64,000 nucleotides of DNA, taken from positions 3,758,986-3,822,985 of the forward strand of contig NZ_JASPFK010000001.1 of the NCBI RefSeq assembly GCF_036855935.1. The letters run 5' to 3'. The stretch comes from Sphingomonas sp. LR60. GTDB taxonomy: Bacteria > Pseudomonadota > Alphaproteobacteria > Sphingomonadales > Sphingomonadaceae. The notes under the pieces were generated by a model. The model was not told where the DNA came from and searched no databases. It saw nothing but the letters and a program-made list of their open reading frames with translations. Shown one piece after another: positions 46,426 through 55,724 of the stretch. The translations under genes were made by a program, and so were the position numbers. Every line of letters begins with the position of its first letter. The first letter of the stretch is position 1.

Positions 46426-47322
46426 ATGCAGATCGCCAGCAGCCTCATGTTCGATCGGTCCGCGGCGCGGATGGGATCGCTGATGTCCAACGCGGTCAAG
46501 CTGCAGACGCAGATCACGACCGGCAAGAAGTTCACCTCGCCGTCCGAAAACGTCACGATCGGGCAGCAGCTCGCCGAGTTCGACCGCAAGAACATCGATG
46601 CGGCCGCCTATACGTCGAACATGAACATGTCGCAGTCGATGCTCTCGCAGGCGGACACGACGCTCGAATCGATCACCACGCAGATGCAGCGCGCCACCGA
46701 ACTGACGGTGCGCGCGGGCAACGGCACGCTCAGCTCGCAGGATCGCAAGGTCATCGGCGACGAGCTGAAGGCAGTCGTCGACACGCTGACGGGGCTGGGC
46801 AACGTCACCGATTCGAACGGGCGCTCGCTGTTCGGCAGCGCCGACGGCACGCCGGCGATCACCAAGAACGCCGACGGCACCTTCACCTACAATACCGCGC
46901 CGTCGCTGTCGGAAGTGCCGATCGCCGACAATATGTCGATCCAGCCGACCGAAACCGCCGCGCGCATCTTCCAGAGCCCGGCCGGCGACACGCTGTCGAT
47001 CTTGTCGCAGCTCGCGTCCGCGTTGCAGGGCGGCGATTCGACGGGCCAGTCGGCGCGCGATGCGCTCGACAAGGTCAACGCGGCGACCGACCAGGTGTCG
47101 ATCGTCCAGTCGTCGGTCGGCGCACGCGCCGCACGCGTCGAACTCCAGCAGACGCTGCAGGAGAATGTCTCGGCCGATCGCGAGGAGTTGCGCTCGTCGC
47201 TGGAGGATACCGACATCACCTCGGCGGCGGCGGAGTTCGCCAAGACGATGACGATCCTCAACGCGACCCAGTCCAGCTTCTCCAAATTGTCGCAGCTGTC
47301 GCTGTTCAGCTACCTGCGCTGA
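46426..47322 (+). CDS. flgL: Flagellar hook-filament junction protein FlgL (HAP3)
   Basis: 298 residues, flagellin-like fold. The N-terminal D0/D1 is QTQITTGKKFTSPSENVTIG and the C-terminal EDTDITSAAAEFAKTMTILN closes the coiled coil. It follows flgK by 5 bases and joins FlgK to the filament. Confidence 0.94.
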   Translation: MQIASSLMFDRSAARMGSLMSNAVKLQTQITTGKKFTSPSENVTIGQQLAEFDRKNIDAAAYTSNMNMSQSMLSQADTTLESITTQMQRATELTVRAGNGTLSSQDRKVIGDELKAVVDTLTGLGNVTDSNGRSLFGSADGTPAITKNADGTFTYNTAPSLSEVPIADNMSIQPTETAARIFQSPAGDTLSILSQLASALQGGDSTGQSARDALDKVNAATDQVSIVQSSVGARAARVELQQTLQENVSADREELRSSLEDTDITSAAAEFAKTMTILNATQSSFSKLSQLSLFSYLR

Positions 47323-47759
47323 TCTTAGCCCGGTGCGAGGGCGCTGACGCACAGCCCCCGTTCGTGCCGAGCCTGCCGAAGCACGCGCCCAAAACACCGA
47401 CACCGCGGCTTGACCCACCGCCGTTCGTCAGGGACAGGCTCAGGGCGAACAGGGGAAGAGCGTGCATACGCATGCCCAGCCCAGTTCATGCAAACCGCAG
47501 CTTCCCCTTTCCGTTCGTCCTGAGCCTGTCGAAGCACGTGCCCCGAACGCGGACGCCGCGGCCCGACCCGCCGCCATTCGTCCGGAACACGCCCTTCGAC
47601 AGGCTCGGGACGAACGGGGAAGAGCGCGCGTGCTCTTCCCCCGCCCACCCCGTGTAATCGGTAAATTCCTCACGACCTCCACGGTAACCACTTCTCCACC
47701 GCTGTCGGGTTAACCACGGCCTTCGAGAATCATCCCGCAAGCGAATTGGGGAAAAGCGC
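47323..47759. other. 437-base gap between flgL and motA: cluster of TTCGTCCTGAGCCTGTCGAA-type repeats
   Basis: No credible gene. At least four copies, in both orientations, of a motif near TTCGTCCTGAGCCTGTCGAA occur (about 47360, 47423, 47513 and 47590). The last 100 bases before motA hold TTAACC elements and the GGGGAAAAG ribosome site; a weak TAAA...GGTAAC resemblance to a sigma-28 promoter at about 47667-47693 was not strong enough to call. Confidence 0.75.
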
Positions 47760-48623
47760 ATGTTCCCGGCCATCGGCCTCGTTATCCTCCTCGGCATGGT
47801 GTTCGGCGGTTTCGCCATCACCGGCGGCAATCTCGGCCCGGTGTTCGAGGCGATCCCGCACGAGATGCTCATCATCGGCGGCGCCGCGGTCGGCGCGCTG
47901 GTCATCGGCAATTCCGGTAAGGAATTGAAGGCGGTCGGCAGCGGCCTGGGCAAGGTCTTCAAAGGGCCGAAGTACAAGAAGCAGGATTATCTCGACGTCA
48001 TCTTCCTCGTCAGCAAGCTGATGAAGATGCTGCGGATGGAAGGGCCGATCGCGCTCGAGCCGCATGTCGAGGATCCGAAGTCCTCGGCGGTGTTCGCCGA
48101 ATATCCCAAGCTCCTGAAGGACCATACCCTGGTCAACCTGATCGCCGACACGCTGCGGCTGGTCGTCGTGTCCTCGGGCACGCTCGACGTCCACGCGGTC
48201 GAGGAGGTCATGGATAACGCGATCAAGACCCACCACCACGAGGTCGAGGGTCCGGAGCACACGCTCCAGAGCCTCGCCGACGCGCTTCCCGCGCTCGGCA
48301 TCGTCGCGGCGGTGCTCGGCATCGTGAAGACGATGGGCTCGATCGACAAGCCGCCGTCGGTGCTCGGCGGGATGATCGGCTCGGCGCTGGTCGGGACGTT
48401 CATGGGCGTGTTGCTGGCGTACGGGATCGTCAATCCGTTCGCGGGCCGGCTCAAGCAGGTGATCGATGCCGATGCGGCGATCTATCACGTCGTCAAGCAG
48501 ATCATCATCGCCTCGCTCCACGGCCATCCGCAGCCGCTGGTGATCGAGGCGGCGCGCTCGGGGATCGACCATAAGAACCAGCCCGGCTTCGCAGAGGTCT
48601 TTGACGGCCTGCGCGGTAAGTAA
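47760..48623 (+). CDS. motA: Flagellar motor stator protein MotA
   Basis: 287 residues. N-terminal helices FPAIGLVILLGMVFGGFAIT and IPHEMLIIGGAAVGALVIGN; the cytosolic torque loop contains conserved charged residues; the C-terminal channel helices are ALPALGIVAAVLGIVKTMGS and GGMIGSALVGTFMGVLLAYG. This is the proton-type MotA family. GGGGAAAAG precedes the ATG. motB follows by 5 bases. Confidence 0.96.
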   Translation: MFPAIGLVILLGMVFGGFAITGGNLGPVFEAIPHEMLIIGGAAVGALVIGNSGKELKAVGSGLGKVFKGPKYKKQDYLDVIFLVSKLMKMLRMEGPIALEPHVEDPKSSAVFAEYPKLLKDHTLVNLIADTLRLVVVSSGTLDVHAVEEVMDNAIKTHHHEVEGPEHTLQSLADALPALGIVAAVLGIVKTMGSIDKPPSVLGGMIGSALVGTFMGVLLAYGIVNPFAGRLKQVIDADAAIYHVVKQIIIASLHGHPQPLVIEAARSGIDHKNQPGFAEVFDGLRGK

Positions 48624-48628
48624 GCGCG

Positions 48629-49531
48629 ATGGCCAAGGCACCGCACGGCAAGAACGAGCCGCCCAAGATCGTCATCGTCAAGAAGATCACGGTCGTCGCC
48701 GGCGGTCACCATGGCGGTGCGTGGAAGGTCGCCTATGCCGATTTCGTGACGGCGATGATGGCGTTCTTCCTGCTGCTGTGGCTGCTGGGCGCGACCACCG
48801 AGAAGCAGCGCAAGGGCATCGCCGATTATTTCGCGCCGACGCTGATCGACAAGAAGCGCGTCGGGATCGGCGGCAACGGGATGTTCGGCGGCGAGTCGCT
48901 GACCTCGAAGGAGAAGATCGGCCCGAAGGCGGGCACGTCGGACCTCCACGCGCTGGCGCTGGTCACCACCGATCCGGTCGGCGAGGCGAAGGGCTTCGGC
49001 AAGAAGGGCTCGCTGCGCAGCGCGAGCGCGATCGCCAAGGAAGACGCCAAGAACTTCGCCAAGCTGCGCCAGCAGGTGATGCAGAAGATCGCCGCGCAGC
49101 GTGAACTGGCCAAGCTGGCCAAGCACATCCGCTTCTCGATGACACCGGAAGGGATGCGCATCGATCTGGTCGACGACGCCGATTATTCGATGTTCGCGCT
49201 CGGGACGACGGCGCTCGCCAGCGATGCGTCGGCGTTGATCGGGCTGGTCGCGCAGGGGATCAAGGAGACGCAGAACCCGATCATGATCCGCGGCTATACC
49301 GACAGCCTGCCCTATGGCGATCCGCGCGCGATGAACAACTGGATGCTGTCGTCGGGCCGCGCCGAGGCGACACGTCGGCGGCTTGCGCTGGGTGGCATCC
49401 CGGAAGTGCGCTTCAACCGGATCGAAGGCGTCGCCGATCGCGAGCCGATGATCGCCGACAATCCGCAGGATCCCCGCAACCGCCGCGTCGCGATCACCTT
49501 GCTCTACCGTGCGGGGTCGTTCGGGCAGTAA
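48629..49531 (+). CDS. motB: Flagellar motor stator protein MotB
   Basis: 300 residues. A basic N-terminus, then the membrane helix WKVAYADFVTAMMAFFLLLW with the ion-carrying Asp38, and a C-terminal OmpA-like domain with RGYTDSLPYGDPRAMNNW and LSSGRAEATRRRLALGG that anchors to peptidoglycan. It pairs with the motA just upstream and is the canonical stator of this island. Confidence 0.97.
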   Translation: MAKAPHGKNEPPKIVIVKKITVVAGGHHGGAWKVAYADFVTAMMAFFLLLWLLGATTEKQRKGIADYFAPTLIDKKRVGIGGNGMFGGESLTSKEKIGPKAGTSDLHALALVTTDPVGEAKGFGKKGSLRSASAIAKEDAKNFAKLRQQVMQKIAAQRELAKLAKHIRFSMTPEGMRIDLVDDADYSMFALGTTALASDASALIGLVAQGIKETQNPIMIRGYTDSLPYGDPRAMNNWMLSSGRAEATRRRLALGGIPEVRFNRIEGVADREPMIADNPQDPRNRRVAITLLYRAGSFGQ

Positions 49532-49550
49532 TCAGGACCGGCGACCCTCC

Positions 49551-49640
49551 CGTCATTCCCGCGAAGCCGGGAATCCAGACGCGCAGGTCCATCGGTGGAG
49601 GCGAAACGTCAGAGACTCTGGATCGTCCGCCTTCGCGCGC
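49551..49640. repeat. REP-like inverted repeat with a decayed second arm
   Basis: The first arm CATTCCCGCGAAGCCGGGAA (about 49551) resembles the family at 6818; the second arm near 49618-49640 is degenerate (TCGTCCGCCTTCGCGCG). Confidence 0.55.
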
Positions 49641-49645
49641 CGGCC

Positions 49646-50812
49646 TCAAACGATCGCCGGCCGCGGATCGACATGCGTGCGCCGCGAGGCGTGACGACGC
49701 AGCCCGATCAGCGGTCGCAACGGCCCGATCGCGCGCCCGACCAGATAGAAGGCCCAGCACCCCGCCAGCGTCGCCGCGACCAGCACCGCGAACGCCACCC
49801 CGCCGGGCAGCGCGAGCGGCGCCAGCCAGAAGGCGACCAGCACGATGATCGACTGGTGGATGATGTAGAAGGGGAATACCGCCTCGGTCAGCATCCGCCG
49901 CCACGAACGGTCGCGGTTCCAATGCCCGTCGGCATAACCGATCAGCGCCGCCACCGCCGCCCAGCCCTCGACCGAACGCGCCACCGAGAAGACGATCCCC
50001 CACGGATAGGGCATCCGGCTGCCCGGCCATCGTATCTCGATCCCCGCGACCACCACATAGGCCGCCACGGCGATCGCGGCCGACGCCTTCCACCGCGCGA
50101 CCAGCGCCGCCAGCGTTTGCGGCGCGCACGCCAGCGCGTAGCCGAACAGGAAGAACGGGAAGTAGCTGAAGTGCGCGACGCCGTCGTCGATCAGTCCGTG
50201 CGTCTCGCGCGCGCCGGGGAACAGCCAGAAGCCGACGAACACCATCCACGCGATCGGCACGACCAGCAGCGCCGGGCCGCGCATCGTCCACACGAACGCC
50301 TGCTGGATCGCACGCCGGATCGCCTGCGGCAGCAGCAGCGCGCCGCCTGCGAGCACCAGCGTGTAGACCCACAGATAGGCGACGAACCACAAATGATTCC
50401 ACGCCGGCACGAACAGCGGACCGAGCGCGCCGAACCGGAAGTAATCGTGCCACCAAAAGTGCCAGAAGCTCTCGGCATAGCCGTATTTTTCGACCAGTTC
50501 GACCCACGGCTGCACGGGAACGATCACCGCCATGCCGAAGATCAGCGGCACCAGCAGCCGCAGCGAGCGCTGCCGCGCGAACCGCCACGGCGCCTTGTTG
50601 CGGAGCATCAGCGCGCGGCTGGCATAGCCCGATACGAGGAACAGCAACGCCAGCCGCCACGGATTCGACGCCATCATCGGCACCGCCACCCACCATGCGC
50701 CGGGCAGCTTCGCATGAAAGTCCCATGGAACGAACACCATGCCGACATGATAGACGATCAGGATCGCGAACGCCCCGATGCGGAGCCAGTCCAGGCCGTA
50801 ATGACGCTGCAT
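49646..50812 (-). CDS. Acyltransferase 3 family membrane protein
   Basis: 388 residues from ATG 50812 (MQRHYGLDWLRIGAFAILIV), about ten membrane helices. The opening Y-x-LDWLR and the early His (IVYHVG) are hallmarks of the family that transfers acyl groups, often acetyl or succinyl, to envelope glycans or lipids; EAVFPFYIIHQSIIVLVAFW is the characteristic later helix. The substrate is unknown. It is divergent from ispG with a short shared upstream region. Confidence 0.85.
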   Translation of the reverse strand: MQRHYGLDWLRIGAFAILIVYHVGMVFVPWDFHAKLPGAWWVAVPMMASNPWRLALLFLVSGYASRALMLRNKAPWRFARQRSLRLLVPLIFGMAVIVPVQPWVELVEKYGYAESFWHFWWHDYFRFGALGPLFVPAWNHLWFVAYLWVYTLVLAGGALLLPQAIRRAIQQAFVWTMRGPALLVVPIAWMVFVGFWLFPGARETHGLIDDGVAHFSYFPFFLFGYALACAPQTLAALVARWKASAAIAVAAYVVVAGIEIRWPGSRMPYPWGIVFSVARSVEGWAAVAALIGYADGHWNRDRSWRRMLTEAVFPFYIIHQSIIVLVAFWLAPLALPGGVAFAVLVAATLAGCWAFYLVGRAIGPLRPLIGLRRHASRRTHVDPRPAIV

Positions 50813-50884
50813 TTGCGGGCGCCTAGCACTGCTTGGCCGATGCTGCGACTTTGAACTGCCACGCCACACGCGTATATGGCGGCT

Positions 50885-52009
50885 ATGTCGATACGTCCGT
50901 GGCGCGATATCGCGCGTCGTCCCAGCCGCCAGATCATGGTCGGCAATGTCCCCGTCGGCGGGGATGCCCCGGTCACCGTGCAGACGATGACCAACACGCC
51001 CACCGAGGACGCCGCCGCGACGATCGACCAGATCCGCCGCTGCGAGGAGGCCGGCGCCGACATCGTCCGCGTCAGCTGTCCCGACGTGGCGTCCACCGCC
51101 GCGCTCGGCCAGATCGTTCGTGCCGCCAAGGTGCCGATCGTCGCCGACATTCATTTCCACTATAAGCGCGCCCTCGAAGCCGCCGATGCCGGCGCGGCGT
51201 GCCTGCGCATCAACCCGGGCAACATCGGCTCGTCGGATCGCGTCGCCGAGGTGGTGCGCGCCGCCAAGGCCAATGGCTGCGCGATCCGCATCGGCGTCAA
51301 CGCCGGCTCGCTCGAGAAGGACCTGCTCGAAAAGTACGGCGAGCCGTGCCCCGAGGCGCTGGTCGAATCGGCGCTCGACCATATCAAGCTGCTGCAGGAT
51401 CACGACTTCCACGAATATAAGGTCGCGGTGAAGGCGTCGGACGTCTTCCTTGCGGTCGCCGCTTATCAGGGACTGGCCGAGGCGACCGACTGCCCGCTGC
51501 ACCTGGGTATCACCGAGGCGGGCGGGCTGATCGGCGGGACGGTCAAGTCGTCGATCGGGCTCGGCTCGCTGCTGTGGTTCGGGATCGGCGACACGATCCG
51601 CGTGTCGTTGTCGGCCGAACCGGAAGAGGAAGTCCGCGTCGGGTTCGAGATCCTCAAGGCGCTCGGCATCCGCAACCGTGGCGTGCGCGTGGTGAGCTGC
51701 CCCAGCTGCGCGCGGCAGGGCTTCGACGTGATCCGCACCGTGCAGGCGCTGGAAGAGCGGCTCCAGCACATCCGCACGCCGATGAGCCTGTCGGTGCTCG
51801 GCTGCGTCGTCAACGGCCCGGGCGAAGCGCGCGAAACCGACATCGGCATCACCGGCGGCGGCAACGGCAAGCACATGGTCTATCTGTCGGGGGTCACCGA
51901 CCACCATGTGCAGGACGCCGATATGATCGAGCATATCGTCAAGCTGGTCGAGGCGAAGGCGGCCGAGATCGAGGCGTCGGACGCAGCGGCGAAGCTGGTG
52001 GCGGCGTAG
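50885..52009 (+). CDS. ispG: 4-hydroxy-3-methylbut-2-en-1-yl diphosphate synthase
   Basis: 374 residues from ATG 50885 (ATG 50876 is three codons earlier and also possible). IspG is the [4Fe-4S] enzyme of the non-mevalonate isoprenoid pathway. The TIM barrel begins [20 protein letters not shown]; the cluster Cys residues are in [14 protein letters not shown] and [13 protein letters not shown]. Monocistronic or coupled to the small unknown genes that follow. Confidence 0.96.
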   Translation: MSIRPWRDIARRPSRQIMVGNVPVGGDAPVTVQTMTNTPTEDAAATIDQIRRCEEAGADIVRVSCPDVASTAALGQIVRAAKVPIVADIHFHYKRALEAADAGAACLRINPGNIGSSDRVAEVVRAAKANGCAIRIGVNAGSLEKDLLEKYGEPCPEALVESALDHIKLLQDHDFHEYKVAVKASDVFLAVAAYQGLAEATDCPLHLGITEAGGLIGGTVKSSIGLGSLLWFGIGDTIRVSLSAEPEEEVRVGFEILKALGIRNRGVRVVSCPSCARQGFDVIRTVQALEERLQHIRTPMSLSVLGCVVNGPGEARETDIGITGGGNGKHMVYLSGVTDHHVQDADMIEHIVKLVEAKAAEIEASDAAAKLVAA

Positions 52010-52014
52010 CGGCC

Positions 52015-52551
52015 ATGGGCTTTCGCATCAGCTTGCTGGCGGCGAAGGCCGAAAAGGCAGCGGTGCTGTCGCACCTGGGGCTGAGCGACACCGGGCAGGC
52101 CGACGAGGCCAACGAGGCACCTCTGTCGGCGGCCCAATTGCCGAGCGGCTGGACGATCGTCTGGGCCAATGATTGCGACTGGGCGGATGCGAAACGTCTG
52201 GACGGCATGATGCCCCGTCCCGCGATGGCGACCCTGATGGTGCATGAAGGCGTGATGGCCGCCGATCTGCGCGTCGACGACGGCGCGGATCGCTGGTCGG
52301 TCAGCTACGGTGTCGAAGAAGAAGGTGAACTCGCCGGCGTCTGGCCCGACAGGTTCGCGCCGATCGTTGCTGAGGCGCAGGCCCGCCAGCGCGACGACGA
52401 AAGCGGCGAGGTCGATCACCTGTTCGACATCCCCGTTGCCATCATGGAGGAAATTACCGGGCATCGCTACGATGCGGTCAGCGATGCGACCTTTACGATC
52501 GCCGTCAGCGATCATCCGGTCGCAAAGAGGCCATGGTGGAAAATCTTCTGA
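52015..52551 (+). CDS. Unknown 178-residue protein
   Basis: Not recognised. It starts MGFRISLLAAKAEKAAVLSH 5 bases after ispG and ends KRPWWKIF. It is mixed alpha/beta by eye, acidic, with a Trp-rich middle (SGWTIVWANDCDWADAKRL) and no signal peptide or membrane helix. The next small gene starts inside its end. Immunity-like or stress-type proteins sometimes have this appearance, but nothing here allows a function to be assigned. Confidence 0.6.
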   Translation: MGFRISLLAAKAEKAAVLSHLGLSDTGQADEANEAPLSAAQLPSGWTIVWANDCDWADAKRLDGMMPRPAMATLMVHEGVMAADLRVDDGADRWSVSYGVEEEGELAGVWPDRFAPIVAEAQARQRDDESGEVDHLFDIPVAIMEEITGHRYDAVSDATFTIAVSDHPVAKRPWWKIF

Positions 52552-52697
52552 CAAGCGTCGACGCCGATGGCGCGATCACGGTTCTGCCCGATCCGCTCCG
52601 CGACGGCGGCCTTGCAGAGGGCGACGAACTGACGTTGGAGCTGGTTGATGGCAAGTCCCGATTGGTCGCCGCGACCCGTCCGATCCGCTTCATATGA
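52533..52697 (+). CDS. Small 54-residue protein with AbrB/SpoVT-like pattern
   Basis: MVENLLTSVDADGAITVLPD is followed by GLAEGDELTLELVDGKSRLV; the pattern of a strand, a short proline turn and then G-L-x-x-G-D-E resembles swapped-hairpin AbrB DNA-binding antitoxins. It overlaps the upstream unknown gene by 19 bases, so the two are translationally linked. The full match is weak and a plain hypothetical protein cannot be excluded. Confidence 0.45.
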   Translation: MVENLLTSVDADGAITVLPDPLRDGGLAEGDELTLELVDGKSRLVAATRPIRFI

Positions 52698-52704
52698 TTG
52701 ATCG

Positions 52705-53606
52705 TTGACCAACGCACGTCACCTTTCCCCCGCGGTAGCGCTCGGTGTCGCGGCCGGCGGGATCGGGCTGTTCTCGATCATGGATGCGTTCATGAAGTCG
52801 CTGGTGCTGGCGATCGGCGTCTACAACGCCCTGATGTGGCGGACGCTGCTCCAGAGCGCGATCGGTGGTGCGGCGTGGCGCATCGGCGGCGGCCGGAGCA
52901 TCGGGGTGCGCGCGTTGCGCCTGCATCTGGCGCGCGGCGCGCTGACCACCGCAATGGCGCTGCTGTTCTTCTGGGGATTGGCACGCGTGCCGATGGCGCA
53001 GGCGATTGCGCTGACCTACATCGCGCCGCTGCTCGCGTTGCTGCTCGGTGCCTGGTTGCTCGGCGAGCGCGTCGGCGCGCGGGTGGTGGTTGCGTCGGTC
53101 GCCGCGCTCGCGGGCGTGGCCGTGATCCTCGCCGGGCAGATGCGGATGACGTTGGGGCCGGAGGCGCTGGCCGGAGCCGGCGCGATCCTCGCCTCGGCGA
53201 TCCTCTACGCCGCCAATCTGATCGTCGCGCGACTCCAGAGCCAGGCGGCGGCACCGCGCGAGATCGCCTTCGTCCAGTCGGCGGTCACCGCGACGCTGTT
53301 GCTATGCGCCGCGCCGTGGCTGGCGGTGCTTCCCCGTCCGAAGCATGGGGAAAGATCGCGATCGCCGCGCTGCTCGCGACCGGCTCGCTGTTCCTGCTCG
53401 GCTGGGCCTATGCGCATGCCGAGGCGGGATTTCTGGCGACGACCGAATATACGTCGTTCGTCTATGCCGCGGTGCTGGGGTGGCTGTGCTTCGGTGAGCG
53501 GGTCGCGCCGACGACGCTCGTGGGTGCGGGCGTGATCGTCGCGGCGTGCCTCTACGCCGCGCGGCGGCGCGCGGTGCCGCAGGGCGCGTTGGAGGGGGCG
53601 GCGTAA
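52705..53606 (+). CDS. EamA/DMT-family transporter, frameshifted at 53332-53335
   Basis: Two EamA repeats with about ten membrane helices. It starts at TTG 52705 (TNARHLSPAVALGVAAGGIG). The first frame runs to the eighth helix; after one added base in the CCCC run at 53332-53335 it continues PSEAWGKIAIAALLATGSLF to GWLCFGERVAPTTLVGAGV, giving 300 residues. An exporter of unknown substrate, unrelated in position to the one at 5840. Confidence 0.8.
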
Positions 53607-53613
53607 CTACTCG

Positions 53614-53710
53614 CCCGTCATTCTCGCGAAGGCGGCAATCCAAAACCTCTGGCGTCGACGACGCTCGTGAAGACCTGCGAGACTGGATCCCCGCCTGCGC
53701 GGGGATGACG
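53614..53710. repeat. REP-like inverted repeat
   Basis: Arms CATTCTCGCGAAGGCGGCAA (about 53619) and GATCCCCGCCTGCGCGGGGA (about 53686) between the exporter and the GNAT gene; the same family as 6818 and 12323. Confidence 0.65.
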
Positions 53711-53754
53711 GCATAGGGTTGGGCAGGCGCGCCCAAGACGATACACCTGCGCGC

Positions 53755-54237
53755 ATGACGCTTACCATCCGCCCCGCCACCGCCGCCGACGTCCCGACAA
53801 TGCTCGGCTTCGTCCGCGATCTCGCCGCGTTCGAGAAGGCACCCGACGCGGTCGAGGCGAACGAACCGATGCTCCACGACGCGCTGTTCGGCGGGACTCC
53901 CGCGGCCGAAGCGTTGATCGCAGACCTCGACGGCCGCGCGGCCGGCTTCGCGATCTTCTATCCCACCTTCTCCACCTGGACCGGCAAGCGCGGCATCTGG
54001 CTCGACGATCTCTACATCGCGCCGGAAGCGCGCGGGCAAGGCGCCGGCGCAGCCTTGCTCAAGGCGCTGGCCGGGATCGCAATCGACCGCGGCTATGCGC
54101 GCTTCGAATGGTGGGTGCTGGACTGGAACACCCCCGCGATCGACTTCTACCGCGCGAAGGGTGCGGTCGCGCAGGACGAATGGACCGTGCAGCGCGTCGA
54201 CGGTGCCGCATTGTCGACGCTGGCGGGGCGCGGCTGA
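53755..54237 (+). CDS. GNAT-family N-acetyltransferase
   Basis: 160 residues. The acetyl-CoA loop is EARGQGAGAALLKALAGIAI; the strand WLDDLYIAPEARGQG and the C-terminal WWVLDWNTPAIDFYRAKGA resemble the spermidine/diamine acetyltransferase subgroup. The substrate is unproven. It is coupled to the SMR gene (TGATG). Confidence 0.85.
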   Translation: MTLTIRPATAADVPTMLGFVRDLAAFEKAPDAVEANEPMLHDALFGGTPAAEALIADLDGRAAGFAIFYPTFSTWTGKRGIWLDDLYIAPEARGQGAGAALLKALAGIAIDRGYARFEWWVLDWNTPAIDFYRAKGAVAQDEWTVQRVDGAALSTLAGRG

Positions 54238-54557
54238 TGGCCTGGATCTGGCTAATCGTCGGCGGGCTGTTCGAGGTCGGCTTTACCACCTGCCTACGCA
54301 ACGCCGACGGTTTTCGCCACATCGGCTGGACGCTCGCGTTCCTCGGTTCGGTGTCGATGTCGATGCTGCTGCTGGAGATCGCCGCGCGCAGCATCCCGAT
54401 GGGGACAGCCTATGCGGTATGGACCGGGATCGGCGCACTCGGCACCGTCCTGACCGGCATCTTCTTCTATGGCGAGGCGGCGACGCTGGTGCGGTTGCTG
54501 CTGATCCTCGGCGCGGTCGGCTGTATCGCGGGCCTCAAGCTGACCGCGGGGCATTGA
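54237..54557 (+). CDS. Small multidrug resistance (SMR) family transporter
   Basis: 106 residues, four membrane helices. The essential Glu is in LIVGGLFEVGFTTCLRNA, and SIPMGTAYAVWTGIGALGTV is the SMR signature. The Gly/Glu pattern is closer to the SugE/Gdx guanidinium-exporter type than to EmrE, but this is a judgement by eye. Its ATG overlaps the GNAT stop, so the two genes are co-expressed. Confidence 0.9.
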   Translation: MAWIWLIVGGLFEVGFTTCLRNADGFRHIGWTLAFLGSVSMSMLLLEIAARSIPMGTAYAVWTGIGALGTVLTGIFFYGEAATLVRLLLILGAVGCIAGLKLTAGH

Positions 54558-54561
54558 GACG

Positions 54562-54918
54562 ATGGCGCTGGATCAGGGACTGATCGACTGGGTCGCCGAG
54601 GCGCTCGCCGCGGACGGCAGCGTCTCCCACCGGCGGATGATGGGCGGTGCGACGCTCTACCTCGACGGCAGCGTCTTCGCGATCGTCGATGGCGATGGCA
54701 GCCTGTGGTTCAAGGGCGATGCCGACAGCGACGCGACGTGGGACGCGGCGGGATGCGCGCGCTTCACCTATGAGCGCGGCGACGGCACGGTGGCGTCGAT
54801 GAACTACCGCCGCGCACCTGCGGATTGCTACGACGATGGCGACGCGCTGCGCGAATGGGCGCTGCTCGGCGTCGCTGCGGGGCGGAGAGCGCCGGTCAAA
54901 AAGCGGAAGAAAAAGTAA
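54562..54918 (+). CDS. TfoX N-terminal domain protein
   Basis: 118 residues. RRMMGGATLYLDGSVFAIVD and LWFKGDADSDA match the TfoX/Sxy N-terminal domain; the C-terminal domain of competence regulators is absent and the protein ends in a Lys/Arg tail (VKKRKKK). The function of such single-domain forms is unknown. It follows the SMR gene by 4 bases. Confidence 0.8.
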   Translation: MALDQGLIDWVAEALAADGSVSHRRMMGGATLYLDGSVFAIVDGDGSLWFKGDADSDATWDAAGCARFTYERGDGTVASMNYRRAPADCYDDGDALREWALLGVAAGRRAPVKKRKKK

Positions 54919-55108
54919 GCCCTCTCCCCCTTGGGGAGTTCCGGGTCGAATGTGCCCCCAGCACATTCTCGACATCGCGGGGCGATGTCGGCGCGGAACT
55001 GGTTGGGTGAGGGGACGGAGCCTCGCAGAGAGCCCTGTCTCGGTGAGACACCCGCCCCTCACCCCGACCCTCTCCCCGGAGGGGAGAGGGAGGACGTGCG
55101 ACACCCTC
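54919..55108. repeat. Inverted repeat between convergent TfoX-domain and ppa genes
   Basis: A CCCTCTCCCCCTTGGGGAG element at about 54920 and CCCTCTCCCCGGAGGGGAG at about 55068, plus GACATCGCGGGGCGATGTC at about 54973-54991, which is a near-perfect dyad. Probably a bidirectional transcript end. Confidence 0.65.
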
Positions 55109-55112
55109 GTAC

Positions 55113-55691
55113 TTAGTCGCGGCCCGGCACGTCGTGATCGTGCGGCTCTTCGCCCTGCGCCTTGGCGGCGTTGTAGCGGTCGATCGCTTCCAGCGTGATG
55201 CGGCGCGCTTCGTCGCGGTCGCCCCAGACGCCGACGCGGACCCACTTCTTCTTCTCGAGGTCCTTATAGTGCGTGAAGAAGTGCTCGATCTGCTCGAACA
55301 CGATCTCCGGCACGTCGGCACGTCCGTCGACGTTCGAGTAATAGGGGAACACCGCATCGACGGGGACGCACACCAGCTTCTCGTCGCCGCCGGCCTCGTC
55401 CTCAAGGTTCAGCACCGCGATCGGGCGCGCGCGCACGACGCAGCCCGGGATGAACGGCGAGCGCGCGATCACCAGCGCGTCGAGCGGATCGCCGTCGGGC
55501 GACAGCGTGTGTGGCACGAAGCCGTAGTTCGCCGGGTAACGCATCGGCGTGTGCAAGATGCGGTCGACGAACAGCGCGCCCGACGCCTTGTCGAACTCAT
55601 ACTTAACGGGCTCGCCGCCGGTCGGCACCTCGATCACCACGTTCAGGTCGTCGGGCGGGCTCTTGCCCACCGGGATCAGATCGATACGCAT
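55113..55691 (-). CDS. ppa: Inorganic pyrophosphatase
   Basis: 192 residues, family I. It hydrolyses pyrophosphate to drive biosynthesis. VVIEVPTGGEPVKYEFDK is the usual start; the metal-binding PDGDPLDALV and the later DVPEIVFEQIEHFFTHYKDL are canonical. The tail is slightly longer than usual (EPHDHDVPGRD). A separate unit, convergent with the TfoX gene. Confidence 0.97.
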   Translation of the reverse strand: MRIDLIPVGKSPPDDLNVVIEVPTGGEPVKYEFDKASGALFVDRILHTPMRYPANYGFVPHTLSPDGDPLDALVIARSPFIPGCVVRARPIAVLNLEDEAGGDEKLVCVPVDAVFPYYSNVDGRADVPEIVFEQIEHFFTHYKDLEKKKWVRVGVWGDRDEARRITLEAIDRYNAAKAQGEEPHDHDVPGRD

Positions 55692-55724
55692 TCTCTTCCC
55701 CTCTTGAGGTGCGAACGCCCCGGA

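Noticed and set aside
47667..47693. A sigma-28 promoter for motAB
   Set aside because: TAAA is followed by a poor -10 (ACGGTAAC) at imperfect spacing; too weak to call.
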